This document shows positions 1 to 5,093 of a stretch of 5,093 nt of DNA, in pieces (within the stretch, counting starts at the first letter, position 1; every line of letters starts with the position of its first letter). The notes beneath the pieces are model-generated. The model ran no database searches and was not told where the DNA came from. It worked only from the letters and a program-made list of their open reading frames with translations. The DNA comes from an uncultured Alphaproteobacteria bacterium (GTDB taxonomy: Bacteria > Pseudomonadota > Alphaproteobacteria > Rickettsiales > UBA1997), in NCBI GenBank assembly GCA_903898475.1, contig CAIUFU010000096.1:1-5093 (forward strand), written 5' to 3'. The position numbers and the translations under genes were made by a program.

Positions 1-570
1 CATATTATTACCATTGAAGATCCGGTGGAGTTTGTTCACAAAAATAAAAAATCTCTAATCAACCAACGCGAAGTTGGTAACAGCACTTTGTCTTTTGCTA
101 ATGCTCTAAAAAGCGCGCTTCGTGAAGATCCGGATGTGGTTTTGGTTGGAGAATTGCGTGACGTTGAAACGATTCACTTGGCTTTAACTGCCGCTGAAAC
201 GGGTCACTTAGTTTTAGGAACTTTGCACACCAGTTCTTCCGCTCAAACTATTAACAGAATTATTGACGTATTTCCTCCGCAAGATAAGCCGGTTGTGCGC
301 ACTATGCTTTCAAGTTCTATCAAAGCAGTAGTTTCTCAACGTCTCTTGAAAAAAGAAGGCGGTGGCAGATGTGCTGCTTACGAAATTATGATTGCGAATT
401 CTTCGATTCGTAACCTGATTCGCGAAGACAAAATTCCTCAAATGAACTCAATTATTGAATTGGGTAAAAAAGTTGGGATGTGCCTGATGAAAGACTCGAT
501 TAACGATTTATTAATGAGAGGTGTAATCAGCCAAGAAGTTGCTGAAGAAGCTTTACTTGCTAACGACTAA
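1..570 (+). CDS. pilT: Type IV pilus retraction ATPase PilT, C-terminal part (5' end outside window)
   Basis: PilT is the cytoplasmic hexameric ATPase that depolymerises type IV pili and so drives twitching, surface attachment and DNA uptake. The reading frame is open from base 1 and gives 189 residues, a little over half of the family's usual length of about 345. The N-terminal domain and Walker A loop are off the left edge. Visible motifs, in fragment numbering, are the Asp box (IITIEDPVEF, 2-11), Walker B (DPDVVLVGE, 43-51), the His box (H69 to H76, ETGHLVLGTLHT) and SIRNLIRE (135-142). The last matches the AIRNLIRE motif characteristic of PilT and linked to retraction, which favours PilT over PilU or the assembly ATPase PilB. 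There is no PilB-type cysteine cluster. The end looks natural. A permease gene follows after 24 bases on the same strand, probably in the same transcript. The family call is firm; PilT versus a close paralogue is slightly less so. Confidence 0.95.
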   Translation, partial: HIITIEDPVEFVHKNKKSLINQREVGNSTLSFANALKSALREDPDVVLVGELRDVETIHLALTAAETGHLVLGTLHTSSSAQTINRIIDVFPPQDKPVVRTMLSSSIKAVVSQRLLKKEGGGRCAAYEIMIANSSIRNLIREDKIPQMNSIIELGKKVGMCLMKDSINDLLMRGVISQEVAEEALLAND

Positions 571-594
571 AATTTTAAACAATTACGCAAAATC

Positions 595-1980
595 ATGAAA
601 TCAATCTTCAGAACTAAGAGTATTGAAAGCACTTTAGCTAGTGCCAAAAAAAATTCTTTGAAAAAAACTTTAACCGCTTTGGATTTAGTTTTGCTATCAA
701 TTGGTTGTATTATTGGTGGCGGAATTTTTGTTTTAACCGGTGTTGCTGCTGCTAAATATGCTGGTCCGGCCATTTCTCTTTCTTACTTTTTTTCTGGGGT
801 TGTTTGTATTTTTGCTGCCTTGGCCTACACCGAGCTGGCTGTGATGATTCCGGTTGCTGGTAGCGCTTACACTTACGCTTATGTTGTTCTTGGTGAGTTT
901 ATTGCATGGCTGGTTGCTTGGGCATTGATTTTAGAATATACCTTAATCTCTTCAACCGTTGCTGCAGGATGGTCTGGCTACTTTGTCGGAATTCTAAAAA
1001 CTGCCGGTGTAGCTTTTCCGGAATATCTCGCCAAAGGTCCGTTTGAAGGTGGCTTGATTAATCTTCCCGCTGTCTTCATCTGTATTTTCATCGGTTCACT
1101 ATTGGTGCGCGGCACTAAAGAAAGTTTGATCATTAATCGTGTTTTAGTTGCGATCAAACTTGGAGTTATTTTTCTATTTTTAGCCTTTGCTGCTCCTCAC
1201 ATTAAAATGGAAAATTATGCTGAATTCATGCCATTTGGCTGGAACGGCGTAATCGTTGGCGCCGCTGCAATTTTCTTTGCCTATCTTGGTTTTGATGCCA
1301 TTGCTACAACTGCTGAAGAATGTAAAAATCCTAATCGTGATTTGCCGATTGGCATCATTGGCGGGCTGCTAATTTGCGCGGCACTTTACCTAATCGTATC
1401 TTTGGTTCTTACCGGCATCGTTCATTACAGTGAACTCAACAATGCCGAGCCGATGGCTTACGCTTTACGAGCTAATGGCAGCAATATTGGTTCAGCCTTG
1501 GTTGCTACGGGAACGGTTGCCGGATTAATGGCGGTGCTTCTGGTCTTTATGTATGGCCAATCTCGCATCTTTTTCGTGATGGCTCGTGATGGTTTGCTTC
1601 CACCAGTTTTTAACAAATTACATAAAAAATTCGGCACTCCTTATTTCGGCTGCCTCTTCGTTGCTTTTGCTACCGCAATGATTTCTGGATTTACCCCAAT
1701 TCAAATCATGGGCGATCTTTCTAGTCTTGGAACTTTGTTTGCCTTCGTAATGGTTGCAGTTGCTGTGGTGGTTCTGCGCATCAAGAGACCTGATTTGGAA
1801 AGACCTTTCAAATGCCCTGCAGTATTTGTAGTTGGGCCTTTAGCGGTTTTGAGCTGCGGTTATTTGCTTTACCAACTATTCCTAAAAACTGGTATTTTCT
1901 CAATTCTTTGGTTCATGCTGGGCATCGTAGTTTACTTCGTTTACGCCTACAAAAAAAGCCCTTTGAATAAGGTCAAATAA
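595..1980 (+). CDS. APC-superfamily amino acid permease, cationic amino acid transporter (CAT/YfnA-like), copy 1
   Basis: This is an inner-membrane secondary transporter of the amino acid-polyamine-organocation superfamily, expected to import amino acids. Its sequence resembles the CAT/YfnA-type branch. It has 461 residues and about 12 hydrophobic segments, roughly at 30-52, 58-82, 98-125, 156-172, 183-202, 217-240, 252-275, 300-320, 352-367, 374-394, 409-428 and 432-452. Family landmarks are the broken helix 1 (GCIIGGGIFV, 37-46), helix 6 with FAYLGFDA (228-235) followed by EECKNP, and QSRIFFVMARDGLLP (322-336). The ATG at 595 starts a protein co-linear with its paralogue downstream, which supports that start; no Shine-Dalgarno sequence precedes it. 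In helix 1 the residue between the two conserved glycines is Gly42, whereas copy 2 has Thr42. This position lies in the substrate carboxylate-binding loop of APC folds, so substrate or affinity may differ. The substrate cannot be read from the sequence. Confidence 0.93.
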   Translation: MKSIFRTKSIESTLASAKKNSLKKTLTALDLVLLSIGCIIGGGIFVLTGVAAAKYAGPAISLSYFFSGVVCIFAALAYTELAVMIPVAGSAYTYAYVVLGEFIAWLVAWALILEYTLISSTVAAGWSGYFVGILKTAGVAFPEYLAKGPFEGGLINLPAVFICIFIGSLLVRGTKESLIINRVLVAIKLGVIFLFLAFAAPHIKMENYAEFMPFGWNGVIVGAAAIFFAYLGFDAIATTAEECKNPNRDLPIGIIGGLLICAALYLIVSLVLTGIVHYSELNNAEPMAYALRANGSNIGSALVATGTVAGLMAVLLVFMYGQSRIFFVMARDGLLPPVFNKLHKKFGTPYFGCLFVAFATAMISGFTPIQIMGDLSSLGTLFAFVMVAVAVVVLRIKRPDLERPFKCPAVFVVGPLAVLSCGYLLYQLFLKTGIFSILWFMLGIVVYFVYAYKKSPLNKVK

Positions 1981-1989
1981 GATTATTAC

Positions 1990-3372
1990 ATGCTTGACCT
2001 ATTCCGTAAAAAAACCATTGAAGACCTCGTTGCCTCTTCTGAAAAAAATTCTTTCAAAAAAACTTTAGGTGCTTTCGACCTAATATTGATCGGTATCGGT
2101 TGCACAATCGGTACCGGTGTTTTTGTTGTGACTGGCGTTGCCGCTGCAACTTACGCGGGTCCCGCGATTGCTATTTCTTATCTTCTAGCTGCAATAGTCT
2201 GTGTTTTTGCCGGACTTGCCTACGCGGAACTTGCCTCAATGGTGCCGGTTTCTGGCAGTGCCTACACTTACTCTTACGCAGTTTTGGGTGAATTTGTTGG
2301 CTGGTTGGTTGGCTGGGGAATGATTTTGGAATATGGGGTAGGGGCTGCAAGCGTAGCCTTGGGCTGGTCGGGATACATTGTCGGTATTCTCAAAAATGGC
2401 GGAATCAATTTGCCTGCCGCGCTTTCGCAATCGCCAGAAGATGGTGGAATTGTCAACCTTCCGGCAATTGGTATTACAGTTTTTATCGGTCTGCTTTTAA
2501 TCCGCGGCACCAAAGAAAGCGTCACACTTAACCGCATTTTAGTTGCCACCAAGCTTTCAGTAATTTTTCTATTTCTAATTATTGCCACACCAATGGTGAA
2601 GTTAGAAAACTGGTCAAATTTTGCACCATTTGGTATTAGCGGAATTTTCATTGGAGCCGCGACAGTTTTTTACGCCTACATTGGCTTTGACGCTGTGGCA
2701 ACGGCAGCAGAAGAATGTAAAAATCCCAAAAGAGATTTGCCAATTGGCATTATCGCATCTGCAGTAATTTGCGCTATTCTCTACATTTCTGTGGCCTTGG
2801 TTTTAACCGGAATTTCTCACTACACCACTTTGAATAATCCAGAACCTTTGGCGCGAGCACTGCGTGAAAATGGCAATAATATCGGCTCAGCTTTGGTGGC
2901 CACTGGCGCGCTTGCAGGCATCACATCGGTATTGCTAATTTTGATCTACAGCCAATCGCGAGTTTTCTTCGTAATGTCGAGAGATGGTTTAATTCCAAAA
3001 CCTTTTTCCAAGATTCACAAAAAATTTGGCACACCAAATGTTAGTCTGCTTTTTGTAACTGCTGCAGTTGCACTAGTTTCGGGCTTTTTTCCTTTAAAAA
3101 CTTTAAGCCACATTACAAGTTTGGGAACGTTGTTTTCTTTCATGGTAGTGGCTTTTGGTGTTTTGGTTTTGCGCATTAAAGATCCAAAACGTCCAAGAAC
3201 TTTTAGATGCCCAGCAGTTTACGTAACTGTGCCTTTGGCGATTGCTGGATGCGGTTATTTGGTGTACACTTTGCTGATTGAAAATGGCTGGTATTTCGCA
3301 ATTTGGACATCTCTGGGGCTAGCAGTTTATTTTGGCTACGGCTACAGCAGAAGCGCTCTAAATAAAAAATAG
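1990..3372 (+). CDS. APC-superfamily amino acid permease, cationic amino acid transporter (CAT/YfnA-like), copy 2
   Basis: This is the second member of a tandem permease pair. It has 460 residues and aligns without gaps to copy 1 (274 of 460 identical by hand count). Its 12-helix layout is the same, with GCTIGTGVFV in helix 1 (37-46), FYAYIGFDA in helix 6 (227-235), EECKNP (241-246) and QSRVFFVMSRDGLIP (322-336). The GTG form of helix 1 is the more usual one in YfnA-like proteins as I recall them, so copy 2 may be the more conventional transporter. Differences from copy 1 cluster in helix 2, around residues 116-124, in the loop at 141-150 and in the last helix. The start lies 9 bases after the stop of copy 1, without a Shine-Dalgarno sequence, so co-transcription is very likely. 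Its stop is one base from the stop of rnhA on the other strand. The transported amino acid is unknown. Confidence 0.93.
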   Translation: MLDLFRKKTIEDLVASSEKNSFKKTLGAFDLILIGIGCTIGTGVFVVTGVAAATYAGPAIAISYLLAAIVCVFAGLAYAELASMVPVSGSAYTYSYAVLGEFVGWLVGWGMILEYGVGAASVALGWSGYIVGILKNGGINLPAALSQSPEDGGIVNLPAIGITVFIGLLLIRGTKESVTLNRILVATKLSVIFLFLIIATPMVKLENWSNFAPFGISGIFIGAATVFYAYIGFDAVATAAEECKNPKRDLPIGIIASAVICAILYISVALVLTGISHYTTLNNPEPLARALRENGNNIGSALVATGALAGITSVLLILIYSQSRVFFVMSRDGLIPKPFSKIHKKFGTPNVSLLFVTAAVALVSGFFPLKTLSHITSLGTLFSFMVVAFGVLVLRIKDPKRPRTFRCPAVYVTVPLAIAGCGYLVYTLLIENGWYFAIWTSLGLAVYFGYGYSRSALNKK

Positions 3373-3384
3373 ACTAAATTTTTT
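3364..3384. terminator. Possible weak bidirectional terminator at the convergent junction
   Basis: A perfect 7-base inverted repeat, AAAAAAT (3364-3370) and ATTTTTT (3378-3384), encloses a 7-base loop containing both stop codons. It gives a U-run on either strand and sits exactly where the permease and rnhA transcripts converge. The stem contains only A/T pairs, so it is much weaker than a typical intrinsic terminator and could be chance in AT-rich DNA. It is listed because of its position, not its strength. Confidence 0.25.
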
Positions 3385-3808
3385 CTGCGGCAGTTCTTGC
3401 CAAAACATCTGCGATCTCGTTGAACTTATTGCCGCTGTGTCCCTTAACCCAAACCCATTTAATTTGGTGTTTCGCCACTTCTGCATCTAACTCTTGCCAC
3501 AAATCAACATTCTTCACCGGCTTTTTGTCAGAGCCTTTCCAGCCGTTTTTTTTCCAGTTGAAAATCCATTTTGTGATCCCATCCATTACATATTTGCTGT
3601 CGGTGTAAAGCGTGACTTCCGACAATTTTTTTAGCGTCTTAAGGCTTTCAATTACGGCGCGCATTTCCATGCGGTTATTGGTGCTTAATTTTTCGCCGCC
3701 GGAAATTTCTTTGCGATGTTCTTTGTAAAGCAATATGGCTCCCCAACCCCCGCGACCGGGGTTTCCCAAGCAAGCGCCGTCTGTGTAGATTTCAATTGAT
3801 GAGGTCAT
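3374..3808 (-). CDS. rnhA: Ribonuclease HI
   Basis: RNase HI cuts the RNA strand of RNA-DNA hybrids, clearing R-loops and helping remove primers; it acts in the cytoplasm with Mg2+ or Mn2+. The 144-residue protein is a complete single-domain bacterial RNase HI of normal length with no extra hybrid-binding domain. All active-site residues are present at exactly the E. coli numbers: Asp10 (YTDGAC), Glu48 (NNRMEM), Asp70 (LYTDSKYV), His124 (VKGHSGN) and Asp134 (NEIADVLA). The basic, tryptophan-rich substrate-binding protrusion is visible around 81-99 (W81, W85, K86, K87, W90, K91, then DKKPVKN). The ATG overlaps the TGA of the upstream gene as ATGA, which fixes the start and suggests translational coupling. 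It is the last gene of a proC-unknown-rnhA operon. The DKKPVKN and GITKWI stretches look proteobacterial. Confidence 0.97.
   Translation of the reverse strand: MTSSIEIYTDGACLGNPGRGGWGAILLYKEHRKEISGGEKLSTNNRMEMRAVIESLKTLKKLSEVTLYTDSKYVMDGITKWIFNWKKNGWKGSDKKPVKNVDLWQELDAEVAKHQIKWVWVKGHSGNKFNEIADVLARTAAEKI
3805..3808 (-). promoter_or_regulatory. ATGA start/stop overlap coupling rnhA to the upstream gene
   Basis: On the minus strand, the TGA stop of the 297-residue protein (3807-3805) overlaps the ATG of rnhA (3808-3806). No Shine-Dalgarno sequence lies just before it; the preceding bases are A-rich. Terminating ribosomes probably re-initiate here, so RNase HI output would follow translation of the gene before it. 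Confidence 0.8.
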
Positions 3809-4698
3809 TTTTGCTTATAATTATTTGTATTGAGGCTGATCGGAGAATTACCAATGGTCTGTAATTTTACCGAAGGGGTTTGTTGATCCACAAGTAGCCG
3901 CTCGTTTTGTGCTGTAAAATTATGCAAGTTCTGCATCAGATCGCGAATAAAAGATTTTAAGCTGTCAGGTTTAGCATCTTCAACCTGATCCAAAACTTTA
4001 GTTAACTCTCCAAATCGAGTTAAGGTTAGCTCATCTTGTTGAAAAAGAGTTTCTAGTTTTTGATCCCAATGCCTCAGAGACTTTGGATTTACTAAGGATG
4101 GATCAAAGATTTTCTTAGTAAGTTGGGCACCTTTAGCTAATTCAATAGCCGTCTTCTCGCCAGTATCAGCAGCTTCTTCGTAATATCTGACAACTGGGGG
4201 ATGAGTTGAAAAATCTTTTAAGTCACAAGATGTTCTAAGAAGCGAATCTGCTAAAATTTCTCTGCCATCTAACTCTAATAGAATTGCGGTGTGATCAAGG
4301 CCGCGTCGGAAGCTTTCCGGATTTTTCGGATTTATATCAAGTTGGCTAACCTGCATCTCGCCAGTTTGGTAAGCGGTTTCTTTGACTATTTCAGTAAGTA
4401 AACCATTGCTCAAAGTAGCACATTCACCGTAGCGAAGATGTCTGAGCTGAAAATTTCTCATCGCCACCCACTGAGCTGAATTGTGAGGCACAAATTCTTC
4501 ACGGCGCAAAAGCATATTTTGCACAACTTCAGCAGCAACGATGGGGATTAGTTTTCTGCTGGTATTTTGTAATTCTTCTAAATCGAGGGTGCTTGGTGCA
4601 AAATTTAAGAGGAGTGGCGGGGTTCTACCGTAGCTGGAGGCATATTTTTTTGCAGACAAAGCTGTCATGCACTTATTGACAATCTTGACTAATCTCAT
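3805..4698 (-). CDS. Uncharacterised protein with a putative transglutaminase/papain-like Cys-His-Asp triad
   Basis: I do not recognise this 297-residue protein as a named family. The N-terminal part (about 1-80) is mixed. The middle (about 88-155) contains YGECATLSNGLL with Cys93 at the start of a likely helix, then LDHTAILLELDG with His136 on a likely strand, a turn, and REILADSLL with Asp151. This order and spacing (Cys at a helix start, then His and Asp on adjacent strands) is that of the transglutaminase/papain-like fold, which includes arylamine N-acetyltransferases and several cysteine proteases. That makes a thiol hydrolase or acyltransferase possible, but this is inference from pattern alone. 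The C-terminal part (about 180-275) is charged and probably helical, with a polar tail. No signal peptide or membrane segment is evident, so it is probably cytoplasmic. The start is set by the ATGA overlap with proC; Met11 (4668) is an alternative. It sits between proC and rnhA in a coupled operon. Confidence 0.85.
   Translation of the reverse strand: MRLVKIVNKCMTALSAKKYASSYGRTPPLLLNFAPSTLDLEELQNTSRKLIPIVAAEVVQNMLLRREEFVPHNSAQWVAMRNFQLRHLRYGECATLSNGLLTEIVKETAYQTGEMQVSQLDINPKNPESFRRGLDHTAILLELDGREILADSLLRTSCDLKDFSTHPPVVRYYEEAADTGEKTAIELAKGAQLTKKIFDPSLVNPKSLRHWDQKLETLFQQDELTLTRFGELTKVLDQVEDAKPDSLKSFIRDLMQNLHNFTAQNERLLVDQQTPSVKLQTIGNSPISLNTNNYKQK
4695..4698 (-). promoter_or_regulatory. ATGA start/stop overlap coupling the uncharacterised gene to proC
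   Basis: The TGA stop of proC (4697-4695) and the ATG of the next gene (4698-4696) overlap by four bases on the minus strand. This decides the start of the 297-residue protein over an internal ATG 30 bases further in. It indicates translational coupling, since no Shine-Dalgarno sequence is visible upstream. Confidence 0.8.
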
Positions 4699-5093
4699 TT
4701 GGCAAGTTTGTTCGATCTTTCTGCAGCAGCGTCAATGGCATCTGCACAAAGCTTTTTTAATGCCGAGTTTTTTTGCAAAATTTGCAGCGCTGCATCAGTG
4801 GTGCCGCCTTTTGAAGTGACCGATTCGCGTAGTGCCAAAAAATCTAAATCAGAGTTACAAGACATCAAAGCGCTGCCTAAAAATAATTGTTTAACCAATG
4901 CTGTAGCAGCTTCGTTACTGATTTTGTGACTGATGGCAATTTCAGTAAAAATTTCTTGTAGTAAAAAAATGTAAGCAGGGCCAGAGCCAAAAATTGCAGT
5001 TGCTGCATCAAAAAGTTTTTCATCTTTTAGCTCAAAAGCAGTGCCGAATTTTTCGAAGATTTTTAGCAGTTTTTTTGAATCAGTTGCGGTGAC
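4695..5093 (-). CDS. proC: Pyrroline-5-carboxylate reductase, C-terminal half (5' end outside window)
   Basis: ProC reduces 1-pyrroline-5-carboxylate to L-proline with NAD(P)H, the last step of proline biosynthesis, in the cytoplasm. The frame is open from the right edge and gives 132 residues to a TGA, about half of the usual length of about 270. The N-terminal nucleotide-binding Rossmann domain is outside the window. The fragment holds the C-terminal helical dimerisation and active-site domain. In fragment numbering its signatures are IFGSGPAYIFLL (34-45) and the conserved loop VTSKGGTTDAAL (92-103), where Thr and the GGTT residues normally contact the pyrroline ring. Lys95 stands where many family members have proline (SPGGTT), probably a tolerated variant. 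The fragment ends AERSNKLAK in the normal place. An in-frame TTG at 4898 could be mistaken for a start, but the homology continues upstream of it to the window edge. It is the first visible gene of a coupled operon with the 297-residue protein and rnhA. Confidence 0.94.
   Translation of the reverse strand, partial: VTATDSKKLLKIFEKFGTAFELKDEKLFDAATAIFGSGPAYIFLLQEIFTEIAISHKISNEAATALVKQLFLGSALMSCNSDLDFLALRESVTSKGGTTDAALQILQKNSALKKLCADAIDAAAERSNKLAK

Noticed and set aside
539..566. Promoter-like TTGCTG, 16-base gap, TAACGA before permease copy 1
   Set aside because: Both hexamers match the consensus poorly, and they lie in the pilT coding end where similar matches arise by chance.
568..577. Perfect palindrome TAAAATTTTA overlapping the pilT stop
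   Set aside because: It is only 10 bases, all A/T, in AT-rich DNA. There is no second copy or half-site pattern to support an operator, and it is too weak for a terminator.
1315..1331. 17-base exact match to 2710-2726
   Set aside because: It encodes the conserved EECKNP stretch in both permeases and is explained by the gene duplication; it is not a mobile or regulatory repeat.
2274..2651. 125-codon open frame on the minus strand inside permease copy 2
   Set aside because: It lies wholly antisense to a well-supported membrane protein gene, and its translation shows no domain or sensible composition. It is a shadow of the real coding frame.
3805..4698. The unknown protein as a secreted effector protease (YopT-like)
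   Set aside because: The possible Cys-His-Asp triad invites this, but there is no signal peptide or recognisable secretion tail, and the gene sits in a coupled housekeeping operon.
4695..4898. A short 67-residue gene starting at TTG 4898
   Set aside because: The same frame continues without a stop to the window edge and carries further ProC motifs (GSGPAY), so it is the end of proC and not a separate small gene.
4699..4929. 76-codon plus-strand open frame over the proC 3' end
   Set aside because: It is antisense to conserved ProC sequence including the GGTT loop, and has no recognisable product.

Overview
The window is fully packed bacterial DNA. It holds six protein-coding genes in two convergent blocks and has no intergenic gap longer than 24 bases. 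The DNA is AT-leaning by eye. The standard stops TAA, TAG and TGA are all used, and TGA ends two genes inside ATGA overlaps, so UGA is not reassigned. A type IV pilus retraction ATPase suggests a piliated, probably Gram-negative bacterium. The RNase HI looks proteobacterial in its GITKWI and DKKPVKN stretches and keeps exact E. coli catalytic numbering. I cannot assign a genus. None of the four gene starts visible has a convincing Shine-Dalgarno sequence.

Plus-strand block (1-3372): the C-terminal half of a PilT-type ATPase runs in from the left edge. After 24 bases comes a 461-residue APC-superfamily amino acid permease, and after 9 more bases a 460-residue paralogue of it. The two permeases align without gaps over 460 positions at roughly 60% identity (274 matches by hand count), so they are an old tandem duplication. 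The spacing suggests co-transcription, although pilus retraction and amino acid uptake have no obvious shared role.

Minus-strand block (3374-5093, read right to left): the C-terminal half of proC (pyrroline-5-carboxylate reductase, last step of proline synthesis) is followed by an unrecognised 297-residue protein and then rnhA (RNase HI). Both junctions are 4-base ATGA overlaps, so the three genes look translationally coupled. The unknown protein has a Cys93...His136...Asp151 arrangement resembling the catalytic triad of the transglutaminase/papain-like fold, and it is the most interesting item here.

The two blocks meet tail to tail with one base between the permease stop and the rnhA stop. 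An A/T-only inverted repeat there may act as a weak two-way terminator. I saw no RNA genes, mobile elements, CRISPR arrays, origins or riboswitches, and no promoter I could defend. The promoter of the minus-strand operon must lie beyond the right edge, and that of pilT beyond the left edge.
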